This document shows, piece by piece, positions 27,605-36,072 of a stretch of DNA of 64,000 nt. Every line of letters begins with the position of its first letter. Within the stretch, counting starts at the first letter, position 1. Origin of the DNA: Capsulimonadaceae bacterium. GTDB lineage: Bacteria; Armatimonadota; Armatimonadia; Armatimonadales; Capsulimonadaceae. The translations under genes were made by a program, and so were the position numbers. The stretch is taken from positions 214,591 to 278,590 of the forward strand of contig JARLGU010000011.1 of the NCBI GenBank assembly GCA_031292625.1, read 5' to 3'. The notes under the pieces are model-generated. The model was not told where the DNA came from, made no database searches, and saw only the letters and a list, made by a program, of their open reading frames with translations.

Positions 27605-27901
27605 CGGCGCGCCGGATCGTCAATTCAGGACGGCGATCAGCCCTCGCGCGACATTATGGCGGCTCACGGGGGCCGGAAGGCGCTCCCGGCGACCACAACC
27701 TGTTCAAAGAGCGACACGTAGAATTGCCGTTTTTTTTCGCTCCAATTTACGACAATTATCGCCGGTTCCCGAAATTGGGCGGCCGTTGTTGCCACGGACT
27801 ATCGCGTCATCTTGATCCAATTCTCCACGGCTTAACGCCTACATAACAACTCCTCACAAAATCGTCGAGTTTCGCGCAATTGCATTCGAGGAACGCTTGC
27901 C
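27605..27901. other. Intergenic stretch upstream of the ABC exporter promoter
   Basis: No gene seen. A run of T residues follows GCCG near 27730, but no stem next to it is good enough to call a terminator. Confidence 0.35.
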
Positions 27902-27931
27902 TTGACAGGCGTTTGGCTCAGACACTATAAT
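27902..27931 (+). promoter_or_regulatory. Sigma70 promoter of the ABC exporter operon
   Basis: Perfect TTGACA (27902-27907), 18-nt spacer, perfect TATAAT (27926-27931). The leader to the ATG at 28043 is about 105 nt. Confidence 0.75.
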
Positions 27932-28042
27932 AATATTCGCGCAGTGATACAATATTACAGATTCGGGAACTGGCAACCAGGCTGTTTCCCGTATGGAATA
28001 AGGACATTCATCATCCCCATCTCCACAAGGACAGTACACACT

Positions 28043-29119
28043 ATGGCAAATAACGCAACGCAGCAACCGGATCAAGGTGACGCGGGCGCGGCAGCCGGAA
28101 TGACCGGCGCGATTTCGTCGGGAACCAACGACTCGTTTTCCGGCGAGTACGCAATCGAGATCGTCAATCTCGTAAAGCGCTTCCGCAACCTGATTACCCG
28201 CGAGTGGGTAACGGCGGTCAATGATATCAGCCTCGAGGTCAAGCAGGGTGAGATTTTTGGTTTTCTTGGCCCCAATGGCGCCGGAAAGACGACCACGATC
28301 AAGGCGTTGCTTGGCTTGATCTTCCCGGACGCCGGAACCGTCAAGGTTCTCGGGCGCGCTCCTGGAGATAACGACGTCAAGTACCAGATTTCGTATCTTC
28401 CTGAGTCGCCGTACTTCTACGAGCATATGTCAGCCAAGGAAGTGATCAGCTTTTATGCGTCGCTCTTTGGCATGACGGGCGCGGATCGCGAGAAGCGGGT
28501 CGATTACCTGATTGACCTTGTCGGCCTCAAGAGCGCCGGCAACAAGCCGCTCCGGGCGTTTTCCAAGGGTATGCTTCAGCGAGTCGGCATCGCGCAGAGC
28601 CTGGTCAACGATCCCAAGGTCCTGTTCTTTGACGAACCGACCTCGGGGCTGGACCCGATTGCTCACCGCGACATCCGTGACTTGATTTTGCACCTCAAGA
28701 ACGAGGGGCGCACCCTCTTCCTCTCATCGCACCAACTTTCGGATGTCGAAGAGGTCTGCGACCGCGTCTCCATTCTCTATCGAGGCAAGATACGCAAGAT
28801 CGGCCGTGTCGATGACCTGATCGCCGGAGGCAAGGTTGAGATCATCGCCGACAATCTTAAGCTCGACGAGAAAACGACCGCCGCTTTCAAGGCGAAGGCC
28901 GACGAAGTCGAACAAATCGGCTCGCGTGTGCATATTACGGGCGGCGCGGACAATGCCAGCAAGCAGGCGATTCTCGATATTATACGCGCGGCCAAGGCAG
29001 ACATCGTCAGCGTGACGCCGACTCGCCGGACCCTTGAGGACATCTTCATCGAAACCGTACGCGGCGGCGAAGAGGAAGCTGGAGAAGCGCTGCATTTGGA
29101 TGCCGCGGCCGGCTCATAG
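28043..29119 (+). CDS. ABC transporter ATP-binding protein (ABC-2 type exporter)
   Basis: 358 aa. The first ~35 residues are a polar low-complexity extension. The ATPase then has Walker A G76-PNGAGKT, the signature F173-SKGMLQRVG (an SKGMLQR variant of LSGGQ), Walker B LFFDEPTSGLDP, and the H-loop in LFLSSHQLSDVEEVCD. The C-terminal ~90 residues form the extension usual in DrrA-like ATPases of ABC-2 exporters. The start at 28043 (MANNATQQPDQ) is used because the promoter lies at 27902-27931; the frame opens at 27902 but inside the promoter. The ABC-2 permease follows 150 nt downstream. Together they should export a lipid, polysaccharide or drug-like compound; the substrate is unknown. Confidence 0.9.
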   Translation: MANNATQQPDQGDAGAAAGMTGAISSGTNDSFSGEYAIEIVNLVKRFRNLITREWVTAVNDISLEVKQGEIFGFLGPNGAGKTTTIKALLGLIFPDAGTVKVLGRAPGDNDVKYQISYLPESPYFYEHMSAKEVISFYASLFGMTGADREKRVDYLIDLVGLKSAGNKPLRAFSKGMLQRVGIAQSLVNDPKVLFFDEPTSGLDPIAHRDIRDLILHLKNEGRTLFLSSHQLSDVEEVCDRVSILYRGKIRKIGRVDDLIAGGKVEIIADNLKLDEKTTAAFKAKADEVEQIGSRVHITGGADNASKQAILDIIRAAKADIVSVTPTRRTLEDIFIETVRGGEEEAGEALHLDAAAGS

Positions 29120-29269
29120 CCGTCCCAGCCGGATCCTGCAACTGTTGCTGGACGCTTTCGCGCGGCGAACGCATCCAGCGGAAATGTATCGAGCGCTCAT
29201 GAAGCGCAGGCGACAGTCCGTTAGCTCGACGCAGGGTTATGGATATCGCCGGGGAGGTTCAGTAATTCC

Positions 29270-30064
29270 ATGTCTACTATTTGGACGCTGGCATCGGGAA
29301 CGTTCGGCGAAGCGATGCGGCGCAAGATCCTAAATGTCTTTTTGTTCGTCGCGATCGCGATGATCGTTCTGTTCTTCGCATTTGCATCGTTCAGCCCTAC
29401 ATCGGACATGATCATCACGATGGCCACCGGATTGGGCATCATCAGTATGGCTGGCGTGTTCATCAGCGTGATATTGGGCATCAACCTGATCCCCAATGAG
29501 ATCGACAAGCGAACGATCTACACCATTCTGTCGAAACCGGTTAAGCGGCACGAGTTCCTTATCGGCAAGTTTCTCGGCGGTCTGGCGACGGTATTCGTCA
29601 ACATTCTGCTGATGGGCGTCCTCTTCGTGATCGGTGTCGCCCTCTTTAAGGATCCGCACCATCACATCCGCCTGGACATTCTCGAAGGCGTGCTGATGAT
29701 CTTCTTCCAGCTGATGTTGGTCAACGCGCTCGCGGTGATGTTCTCCGTGTTTACATCGCCGTTCGTCAACTTCTTCTTGACGTTCGCGGTCTACATCATG
29801 GGCAGCATGTCGTCGATCACGGAAGCGCTCGGCGGCGAAAGCGCCAACGGCAAGCGCAGCGCGGTGATCCAGGGCATCTTCAAAGCGATCCACTTTCTCG
29901 TGCCCAACTTTGGCAACTTCAATGTTCAGAACCCGATTATCCACCCGGATGTCGTCATTCAGAATATGGCGAAGTACATCGCGACCAATATACTGTACGC
30001 GATCATCTACTCCCTCATTATGCTTCTGATCGCGATCCTGGTCTTTGATCGCCGCGAGGTATAG
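29270..30064 (+). CDS. ABC-2 type transporter permease
   Basis: 264 aa with about six predicted membrane helices: roughly residues 23-42, 48-74, 99-124, two between 138 and 180, and 241-260. The loop IPNEIDKRTIYTILSKPVKRHEFLIGKFLGG between helices 2 and 3 is the coupling region of ABC-2 permeases. It should form the membrane channel for the ATPase encoded just upstream. GGGGAGG about 10 nt before the ATG acts as ribosome site. The next gene starts 6 nt after the stop, so the three genes form one operon. A conserved-looking stretch LVPNFGNFNVQNPIIH lies in the last external loop. Confidence 0.88.
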   Translation: MSTIWTLASGTFGEAMRRKILNVFLFVAIAMIVLFFAFASFSPTSDMIITMATGLGIISMAGVFISVILGINLIPNEIDKRTIYTILSKPVKRHEFLIGKFLGGLATVFVNILLMGVLFVIGVALFKDPHHHIRLDILEGVLMIFFQLMLVNALAVMFSVFTSPFVNFFLTFAVYIMGSMSSITEALGGESANGKRSAVIQGIFKAIHFLVPNFGNFNVQNPIIHPDVVIQNMAKYIATNILYAIIYSLIMLLIAILVFDRREV

Positions 30065-30070
30065 CACACA

Positions 30071-31492
30071 ATGAAGCCTAACGCTCGTTTAATCGCTATA
30101 TTCGTGGTGATCCTGCTCTACGTGCCGATCGTGCTTATGCAAGCATGGATCGACCCGCGCCGCCACGAGTTCGAACCGAAGAACGACCAGATCGGCACGA
30201 TCGGCAAGGCCCTCCCGATTGAGTTCACCCTCGTCGCGGCGGCTGGCTTCCGCGAAGCCATCGCTGGCCTTCTCTGGGTGCGAACGGACAAGTTCTTCCA
30301 CGAAGGCAACTACGACGCCATCGTACCGATGGTTCGCATTATCACCTGGCTCGATCCGCACAATGTGGACGTCTACCAGACAGGCGCTTGGCACCTTGAC
30401 TACAACTTCACCGACAATGAGCAGCGCTCCGATAGGCGCTATCTGCCGCTTTCGGTGGCCCTATTGGAAGAAGGAATACAAGCAAATCCTACGATCACCA
30501 AGCTATACGCCGATCTCGCGTTCACGCACTACTTCCGCAAGATGTGCAACTATGAGCGCGCAATCTACTGGTACCGCAAGGCTCAGGATGTGAAGGAAAC
30601 CGATTCCAAGCAGCCTTATTCGACGGACCCGGATACCGGCAAGAGAGATCAATACGTGATCGACCCCATTCTTGGCAAGCCGCGCCCTCTGGCCGACCCG
30701 ACAATCGTCGGACACGGTCTGGCGCACGCCTTGCAAGCCAACGGGGATATCGATGGCGCCATCGTACAGTGGCAACACTGCATCGATGAACATAAACGGC
30801 TGATCATCGAATCGCCTGAAACCAAGTATCAGGATGAAAGCGGCCTTCGCGTCGCCGAACGGAATCTTTTCGAGACAATCGAGCGCAAGAAATTCCGGAC
30901 GGTGGACACTCAGCCGCCGATCAATCTCGACTTCGATGCGTGGGTCGTCCGAACAGCGCCCAGGCAATTCCGGTTCGAGGGACGCGCCAACTTTATTGGC
31001 GCGACCGCCTTCAAGCTCGAAGGACATCAGGTCACATGGGGGCCGGTCGACGGCGCGCGCATTGCGTATCGCTTAGAGGACGACGGTTACCAGCAACCGA
31101 AGGAGCTTCCTTTCGAGCTGAACGTGGCATTGCCAAAGAACGTGACGATCATGCAGGACTCTGCATCGGTCACGCACGGCAAATTCTCCCGGCGCGCCAA
31201 CTTGGATCAGGACAGCCACGGAGACAATCCAATGTATCCGTTCAAGGCTGAGCGCTATAAGCTGACCTTCTGGTTCGATCCGCGGGACCCGGCATCGAGC
31301 CCGCCAAATCTGGGCGACCGCATTGGCTGGCTTGGAGAAGGCCTCACCGACTCCAAGTATCTGGATCTGAGCGGCAAGGTTCCCGGCTCGCTGCAGGGTC
31401 CCGACGAAAAAGCCAATGTTCGTCTCATCAAGAAGGTCATTTATCTCACCCGAGATGATATAATGGGAACAGGTGAAAAGAAGTTCGAGTAG
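30071..31492 (+). CDS. Membrane-anchored protein with TPR-like region, ABC exporter operon
   Basis: 473 aa. A single N-terminal membrane helix (about 7-24, AIFVVILLYVPIVLM) is followed by a soluble domain. Residues 60-260 have TPR-like pairs of helices, such as ALLEEGIQANPTITKLYADL and KMCNYERAIYWYRKAQ, and the last ~170 residues look beta-rich (RQFRFEGRANFIGATAF). It starts 6 nt after the permease stop and is surely co-transcribed with the exporter. It might be an accessory subunit that links the exporter to substrate or to the cell envelope, but no family function is known to me. The FREAIAGLLWVRTDKFFHEG segment is strikingly aromatic. A hairpin terminator follows the stop. Confidence 0.75.
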   Translation: MKPNARLIAIFVVILLYVPIVLMQAWIDPRRHEFEPKNDQIGTIGKALPIEFTLVAAAGFREAIAGLLWVRTDKFFHEGNYDAIVPMVRIITWLDPHNVDVYQTGAWHLDYNFTDNEQRSDRRYLPLSVALLEEGIQANPTITKLYADLAFTHYFRKMCNYERAIYWYRKAQDVKETDSKQPYSTDPDTGKRDQYVIDPILGKPRPLADPTIVGHGLAHALQANGDIDGAIVQWQHCIDEHKRLIIESPETKYQDESGLRVAERNLFETIERKKFRTVDTQPPINLDFDAWVVRTAPRQFRFEGRANFIGATAFKLEGHQVTWGPVDGARIAYRLEDDGYQQPKELPFELNVALPKNVTIMQDSASVTHGKFSRRANLDQDSHGDNPMYPFKAERYKLTFWFDPRDPASSPPNLGDRIGWLGEGLTDSKYLDLSGKVPGSLQGPDEKANVRLIKKVIYLTRDDIMGTGEKKFE

Positions 31493-31526
31493 CCTTCCAA
31501 GGTTATCTCGCTTCGGTCTTTGAACT

Positions 31527-31565
31527 CATGAGCCGGCCGGTTTCGGACCGGCTCATGATCTGTTT
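31527..31565 (+). terminator. Terminator of the ABC exporter operon
   Basis: CATGAGCCGG (31527-31536) pairs perfectly with CCGGCTCATG (31548-31557), followed by a moderately T-rich tail (ATCTGTTTC). Confidence 0.75.
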
Positions 31566-31593
31566 CGCGTAGGTTAGTCGCCTCTTTCTTCGG

Positions 31594-31684
31594 CCCGGCC
31601 GGTGCAACGGTTGACGTCCGAACCACGTCAGGACAGGAATGTAGCAGCGTTAAGGTTGCTCAGGCGTGTGCTGCCGTAACCGGG
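31594..31684 (+). ncRNA. ffs: Signal recognition particle RNA (bacterial 4.5S type)
   Basis: A 91-nt RNA whose ends pair (CCCGG with CCGGG). Its central part has the conserved SRP domain IV: GTCAGG, a GGAA tetraloop context, and GTAGCAGC. It binds Ffh and targets nascent membrane proteins to the membrane. The loop variant reads CAGGAATGTAGCAG. A hairpin terminator follows at 31719. It lies between the ABC exporter operon and a LuxR-type gene, with no Ffh or ftsY nearby. Confidence 0.93.
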
Positions 31685-31718
31685 TCGAATAAAGAGGCGA
31701 TCGGCCGCACTCTCTTGC

Positions 31719-31750
31719 AATCGCCGATCTAATCGGCGATTATTTCATTT
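31719..31750 (+). terminator. Terminator after the SRP RNA
   Basis: AATCGCCGAT (31719-31728) pairs perfectly with ATCGGCGATT (31732-31741) around a 3-nt loop, followed by ATTTCATTT. Confidence 0.85.
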
Positions 31751-32097
31751 CGATCCCCTCCATCGGTCCAGGTCCGGTCACCCCATTGGCGTGTTTATCA
31801 GAGGCGGCGCAAGTCTTCGGCGCTGACCAATTCCCCTTGGGGCATGTGAGATAATTCACACGCCTTCGTCGATTCGCCGCATGCCTATTTTCGCGCGATT
31901 ATGTCATACTTACTAAAGCGCTGTAACATGCGTTATATGGCCGCAATGAGCTTAGAATCTCGAAAGTGATCCGCGGTGACCGGCCAAGCCCACAGATAAC
32001 GCAGGTCTTGTGAACATCACGGTTGCAGCATCGTCCGTTAATGTACGGTCTTCTTTAAAATTCCTACGAATACGCACTTAATATTGAGCTTAGGCCC
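31751..32097. other. Intergenic stretch before the LuxR-type gene
   Basis: No gene and no strong promoter seen. The region is somewhat richer in A and T near 31900-32090, as expected for a promoter zone. Confidence 0.4.
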
Positions 32098-33102
32098 ATG
32101 CACTTCGTAATCCGCCCAATACTGCTCTCGGAGTTGCCGGAATGCAAGCACTGCATTCGGGATCGCTTCTTATACGATGACGATCTCGTCGCCCGCCTCC
32201 TTAAGATGTGGACCTATCTGCTGGATCGACGCATGGCGATTGCGAGCTGTTTGGACGATCTCACCGAATCGGCTGGGACGCGCATTGTGATGTTTGGCAT
32301 GATTGTCTTTCTCGATCCGGATTTTGCCGCGCGCGTTCGGGCCGGCCGGTATCCGTACGTCGCGAAGCACCTGCTGACATGCTGGGAAGACGGGGATCTC
32401 CCGCTTTTGACCGCCAAGCAGATCGCCCAGGCAAATGCATCAAACGGCCTGCACCTTCTCAACCTCCATTACGGCCTCGCTCCAAGTTTGTGGAGCGACA
32501 CCGCTAAGCGTCACGAGCCGCTCCCCATGGGCCGCGAGGTGCTGCGGCATTGCGAAGAGTTCTTCTATCACAATGCTTCAGGATTCAGGCTCAACGAAGT
32601 GCTCAAAGAGGTTTACGGGCCCTGGGACCTAGCGTACTCGCGCGGCATGCACCTGGTCGACCGTGCGTCGCTCGGGCCGGCGCTGGACCGGGCCGGCATT
32701 CGACCATCGACCGATCACTTTCCCCACTTAACGGGCTTAGACTCCGCCGAAGCGAGCAAGATGGCCGGATCTCTTCTGGGATCCCTGTTCTTGTTTGAGC
32801 CTCCCACATGCGGGTTCAGCCCCGGCGAGCAGGAACTTCTGCTTTTCGCGTTAGGCGGAAGTACGGATCAGGAAATCGCCGAAGCGCTTTCCGTGAGTTT
32901 TGCCGCAATCCGCAAAAGGTGGGAATCGATCTTTGAAAAAGTCGACTCCCTTCCCGTACAGCCGACGCGGTCCCATGGTTGCAACGCGCCGGTCAGCCAT
33001 TCCATCACCAAGCGCCGCAGCCTCGTACAATACCTACAGTACCATCGCGAAGAGCTGCGACCTTGGCCATCGAATGCATCGGTCTGCGCCGGTACGCACT
33101 AG
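32098..33102 (+). CDS. LuxR-type HTH protein with an unassigned N-terminal domain
   Basis: 334 aa. The C-terminal part (about 240-285) has a LuxR/GerE helix-turn-helix: FSPGEQELLLFALGGSTDQE is followed by IAEALSVSFAAIRKRWESIF. The first ~235 residues match no domain I can name; they are mostly helical and contain a region with YNHN-like and aromatic clusters. They could be a sensor or a protein-binding module. There is no receiver-domain Asp pocket. After the HTH, about 45 residues are basic and of low conservation. No ribosome site is clear before the ATG at 32098 and an alternative start is possible. It stands alone between the SRP RNA and ferritin. Confidence 0.65.
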   Translation: MHFVIRPILLSELPECKHCIRDRFLYDDDLVARLLKMWTYLLDRRMAIASCLDDLTESAGTRIVMFGMIVFLDPDFAARVRAGRYPYVAKHLLTCWEDGDLPLLTAKQIAQANASNGLHLLNLHYGLAPSLWSDTAKRHEPLPMGREVLRHCEEFFYHNASGFRLNEVLKEVYGPWDLAYSRGMHLVDRASLGPALDRAGIRPSTDHFPHLTGLDSAEASKMAGSLLGSLFLFEPPTCGFSPGEQELLLFALGGSTDQEIAEALSVSFAAIRKRWESIFEKVDSLPVQPTRSHGCNAPVSHSITKRRSLVQYLQYHREELRPWPSNASVCAGTH

Positions 33103-33325
33103 ACGGCTTCTCAGCGCACTCCACCGAACGGACCGCCGTTCTCCCGGCGCCCACAAGCAATCAAAAGAGCGAGGCGTGCGGTACAATGACGGCAGTTCGA
33201 CGCTTCGCCCTTGTGGTCTCTCGCCGAGAGATCCCGCTGGCTGGCAGTCGCCCCCACGTTCGCCTACAGGGCGCTTTTCGTGCCACGCAGGCATTCTTGA
33301 TTACCGATTAACGAAAGGATCCGTT

Positions 33326-33823
33326 ATGATTAACCCTACCGTTATTGCCGAACTAAACAAGCAAATTCAGCACGAGCAGAGCAATGCGCACATTTATGAA
33401 GGTGTTGCCCTCTATTTCGAGGGGCTCAACCTGCGAGGTTTGGCTGCCTGGTTTTACAAGCAAGCCGGCGAGGAGCGAGGGCACGGCGCCAAGCTGATCC
33501 ACCACATGGTCGAGCGAAACACCCCCGTCACGCTCGGGTCGCTTCCCGCTCCGCGCGTAACCTTCGAGAATCCGCTCGCGGCCGTCCAAAGCGTCCTCGA
33601 CCTTGAAGAAGGAACGACAAAGCTAATTAACAAGCTCTATGAGCTGGCGCGCACGGAGAAGGACTATCCGCTGGAAATCCTTTTGCAGTGGTACATCAAC
33701 GAGCAGGTTGAGGAAGAGGCGTGGGCCACGGAGCTGCGAGATGAAACGGCAACTCTTCAAGGCAATCCCGCGCATCTTTACCAGCTCGACCACAAGTGGG
33801 CAAAGCGCGTCAACGCCGGGTAA
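33326..33823 (+). CDS. ftnA: Ferritin (non-haem iron storage protein)
   Basis: 165 aa, the usual size of a bacterial ferritin subunit; 24 subunits store iron as ferric mineral. The di-iron ferroxidase residues are all present: E17, E50, H53, E94, Q127 and E130, with Y24 also conserved. The E50-E-R-G-H-G motif (EExxH type) identifies the family and no haem-binding Met of bacterioferritin is evident. The frame is open from 32900, but MINPTVIAELNK at 33326 is the family start and has GAAAGGAT upstream. A hairpin terminator follows. Confidence 0.93.
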   Translation: MINPTVIAELNKQIQHEQSNAHIYEGVALYFEGLNLRGLAAWFYKQAGEERGHGAKLIHHMVERNTPVTLGSLPAPRVTFENPLAAVQSVLDLEEGTTKLINKLYELARTEKDYPLEILLQWYINEQVEEEAWATELRDETATLQGNPAHLYQLDHKWAKRVNAG

Positions 33824-33844
33824 GCGACACACTAACGACGGATA

Positions 33845-33886
33845 AACGACGCCCATCGCGTGCGACGGCATGCGGTGGGCGTCGTT
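33845..33886 (+). terminator. Hairpin after ferritin
   Basis: AACGACGCCCA pairs with TGGGCGTCGTT with an inner partial stem (ATCGC to GCGGT); a short ATCGTTGTG tail follows. Confidence 0.7.
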
Positions 33887-33999
33887 ATCGTTGTGTGAGC
33901 GCGAAAGGTTGAATGGAACGCGAGGTCGTAGACCATCAGAGAAGCGCCTCAACGTTCATAACGCAGCGCATTAATTCTCAGGGAGCGCGTGCAAAAAAT

Positions 34000-34270
34000 C
34001 GAAAGGCTTTTTAAGACGGCTCCCCGGCCGCCGTGGCCGTTTTTGGGAAAGGACCGGCACAGCGCTTTCACTGCTTTACGATGTGCGCTGGGGTCGGACG
34101 ATGGCGGCAAAAGGCCGTGCGCGTGTTGGCGAGGCATCGTAAACCACCGCCGTGAACGAGGCGCGGGCAAGACCGGTCCGTGACCGGCGGACGATGGCGG
34201 CAAAAGGCCGTACGCGTGTTGACGATTGCTCGTATGCCGCCGCCATCAACGAGGCGCGGGCAAAAAATTG
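34000..34270. repeat. 271-bp dispersed repeat, copy 2
   Basis: Aligns gaplessly to 5676-5946: same start CGAAAGGCT, same T-tailed hairpin at about 34014-34042, the same two 93-bp-period units (34106 and 34199) and the same end CAAAAAATTG. Unit 2 is more diverged here than in copy 1. The sequence after 34270 is unrelated to 5947-5991. Region 34271-34447 holds no gene. Confidence 0.85.
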
Positions 34271-34447
34271 CCAGGCCGGCAATGGAGGCCATCCTAATCT
34301 TCGCGTCCAACGCGTGCGCCGCCAATGGCATTGAAGATCCAGGAACGCTCCCTGGCCGCTTGGCCATTCTTCTCATGTGGAATTCGAGAGGCTAGGCGCA
34401 CGTTGCGATACTTCTAATTAATTCCACCCACCAAATTCGATTCCCTC

Positions 34448-34491
34448 TTGACAATCATTCTCCGCAATGATATACTTAACCAAATGGTTAA
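34448..34491 (+). promoter_or_regulatory. Promoter and palindromic operator of the ArsR/SRPBCC/DinB operon
   Basis: TTGACA (34448-34453), 17-nt spacer, TATACT (34471-34476). A perfect palindrome, TTAACCA-AA-TGGTTAA, covers 34476-34491, starting inside the -10 box and spanning the expected transcription start and the ATG at 34484. Such a site is typical of autoregulation by ArsR-type repressors. The expected +1 is within a few nt of the ATG, so the mRNA may be leaderless. Confidence 0.8.
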
Positions 34492-34828
34492 TAATTCGCA
34501 ATCTCTCGATGCCGTCTTCGGGGCCCTCGCGGACCCGACGCGACGAGCGATTTTGATGCAGCTGGCGGACCGGCCCATGTGGGTAACCGAGTTGGCGGAG
34601 CCGTTCGACATCTCACTGCCGGCTGCGTCCAAGCACATTCGGGTTCTCGCCCGCGCCGGCCTCCTCCGCCAAACGAAGGTTGGCCGGAACCGTAAGTGCG
34701 AGATCGTCGCCGACGCCCTCGGCGACGCCCAAGCCTGGATCAATCAGGTCGAAATCTTTTGGAGCGAGCGTCTAAACGCTCTCGACAAATTCTTGAATGA
34801 CGACACCCAGAAAGGAAACCAACCATGA
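34484..34828 (+). CDS. ArsR family transcriptional repressor
   Basis: 114-aa winged-helix repressor. The core reads ALADPTRRAILMQLADRPMW, then VTELAEPFDISLPAASKHIRV as recognition helix and a wing near KVGRNRKCEIV. It lacks the metal-binding Cys motif ELCVCDL, so it is probably of the SdpR-like, non-metal group found upstream of SRPBCC genes. The ATG at 34484 is inside its likely own operator, with no ribosome site, in keeping with a leaderless mRNA; the frame extends upstream only into the promoter. It shares an ATGA overlap with the SRPBCC gene. Confidence 0.9.
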   Translation: MVNNSQSLDAVFGALADPTRRAILMQLADRPMWVTELAEPFDISLPAASKHIRVLARAGLLRQTKVGRNRKCEIVADALGDAQAWINQVEIFWSERLNALDKFLNDDTQKGNQP

Positions 34829-35286
34829 CAGAGACCGAAATCATCGACGAGAACAAGCTTGTAATGCGACGGCGCTACGCTGCCTCGCCAGAGCGTCTGT
34901 TCGAGGCGTGGACAAAGCCTTCGTTGTTGCAACATTGGTTCATGCCAAACGAGCGTTGGGCATGGACCAAAGCCGATATCGATCTGCGGGTCGGCGGCCG
35001 CTATCGAATCGTCATGCGCCATTCGGATGGCGACGAGTTTATCGTGGGCGGAGCCTATAGAGTGGTCGACGCGCCTTCCAAGCTGTCTTTCACGTTTTCT
35101 TGGGAAAAAAATCCGATGGACAATCAGCGGCACGACACAATTGTTACGCTCGATTTTGCCACGGTCGATGGCGGGACCGAACTAACTCTCACTCACGAGC
35201 GGTTTGCCGCCAAGCAAGACGCCGAACAGCACTCCCAGGGCTGGGGCGGCATGCTTGACATGCTGCAGAAGTACGTTGACGCCTGA
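34825..35286 (+). CDS. SRPBCC (AHSA1-type) domain protein
   Basis: 153 aa of the START/SRPBCC fold, which forms a hydrophobic ligand pocket. The family pattern is visible: RRRYAASPERLFEAWTKPSL near the start, then W, GGRYRIVMRH, G.Y..V.AP..L.FTFSW, and T.VTL.F..V.GGTELTLTH, ending with a helix containing QGWGGMLDML. The role of these proteins in such operons is not established; they are often co-regulated with an ArsR repressor as part of a stress or small-molecule response. Overlaps the ArsR stop by 4 nt (ATGA), so translation is coupled. DinB follows 42 nt later. Confidence 0.92.
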   Translation: MTETEIIDENKLVMRRRYAASPERLFEAWTKPSLLQHWFMPNERWAWTKADIDLRVGGRYRIVMRHSDGDEFIVGGAYRVVDAPSKLSFTFSWEKNPMDNQRHDTIVTLDFATVDGGTELTLTHERFAAKQDAEQHSQGWGGMLDMLQKYVDA

Positions 35287-35328
35287 CCGCACATTACGAA
35301 AAGAAATACACAGGAGAAGGAAAACACC

Positions 35329-35805
35329 ATGGAAACTCCGTCATCCGAGGCGAAAAAGGTCGCCAACAATGGATATCAGAGACTGTTGAAGACGTTCGCC
35401 GCGGTCTCCGACGATCGGCTCAACTACACGCCATCTCCGACAAGCCGCACGCCGCTTCAGATTGTGGCGCATTGCGGGTTTGCGAACCAGGGCATCTCCA
35501 AAATGATACTGGGCGAGCCGATGCCATTCGCCAGCTTTGAGGAGATGGAAGCCGTCATGAAACCTTTAATCGCATCGATCACGACACGCCAACAAGCCCT
35601 GGACCTTGTGGCGGAGTCAATGTCTTCCGTTAACACGGCGCTCGACGCCATTACGCCCGAGATCCTGGACAAGCAAGTCGCCGTACCGTCCGGCCAAATG
35701 CCAATCGGGACCATGATCTACATCTTCGGCATGCATATGCAGAACCACGCATCCCAGATCGACTACATTCAAACGATCTGGGGCGACATGGTGAACCACA
35801 TCTAG
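35329..35805 (+). CDS. DinB family protein (putative metal-dependent enzyme)
   Basis: 158-aa four-helix-bundle protein. The metal-binding His triad of the DinB/YfiT superfamily is present: H48 (IVAHC), H136 and H140 (MHMQNHASQID). Some members are thiol transferases; others have no known reaction. Third gene of the ArsR/SRPBCC operon and therefore probably controlled by the same palindromic operator. Ribosome site GAGAAGGA precedes the ATG. A hairpin follows at 35875. Confidence 0.85.
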   Translation: METPSSEAKKVANNGYQRLLKTFAAVSDDRLNYTPSPTSRTPLQIVAHCGFANQGISKMILGEPMPFASFEEMEAVMKPLIASITTRQQALDLVAESMSSVNTALDAITPEILDKQVAVPSGQMPIGTMIYIFGMHMQNHASQIDYIQTIWGDMVNHI

Positions 35806-35874
35806 CTTGTCACGCCGCGCACGCGAACCTCCCGGAGGCCGCGTCTAGCGCAACGGCAACGTTCGCTCTCACTC

Positions 35875-35916
35875 AGGCCCAGCCGCCTCGCGTTACACCG
35901 CGAGATGTCTGGGCCT
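35875..35916 (+). terminator. Hairpin after the ArsR operon
   Basis: AGGCCCAG pairs with CTGGGCCT with an inner CTCGCG/CGCGAG stem. There is no T tract, so efficiency is uncertain. Confidence 0.55.
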
Positions 35917-36072
35917 AATGCGTGCTCCCCATTGCAACACATCGAAAAAAACATTGTAGCAATCTAGCACCTAGTCGTTAAGTATTTCATGAAATTGCCA
36001 ACAATTCAATCGAAAGAAAACTTGCTATATCTTTGAACGAACATCGTAGAATTTCAAGGCGGAAACAGGGAA

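Noticed and set aside
27621..27636. ATTCAGGACGGC matching the reverse complement of part of the 45-nt repeat
   Set aside because: Only about 12-13 matching bases, too short to call a further copy.
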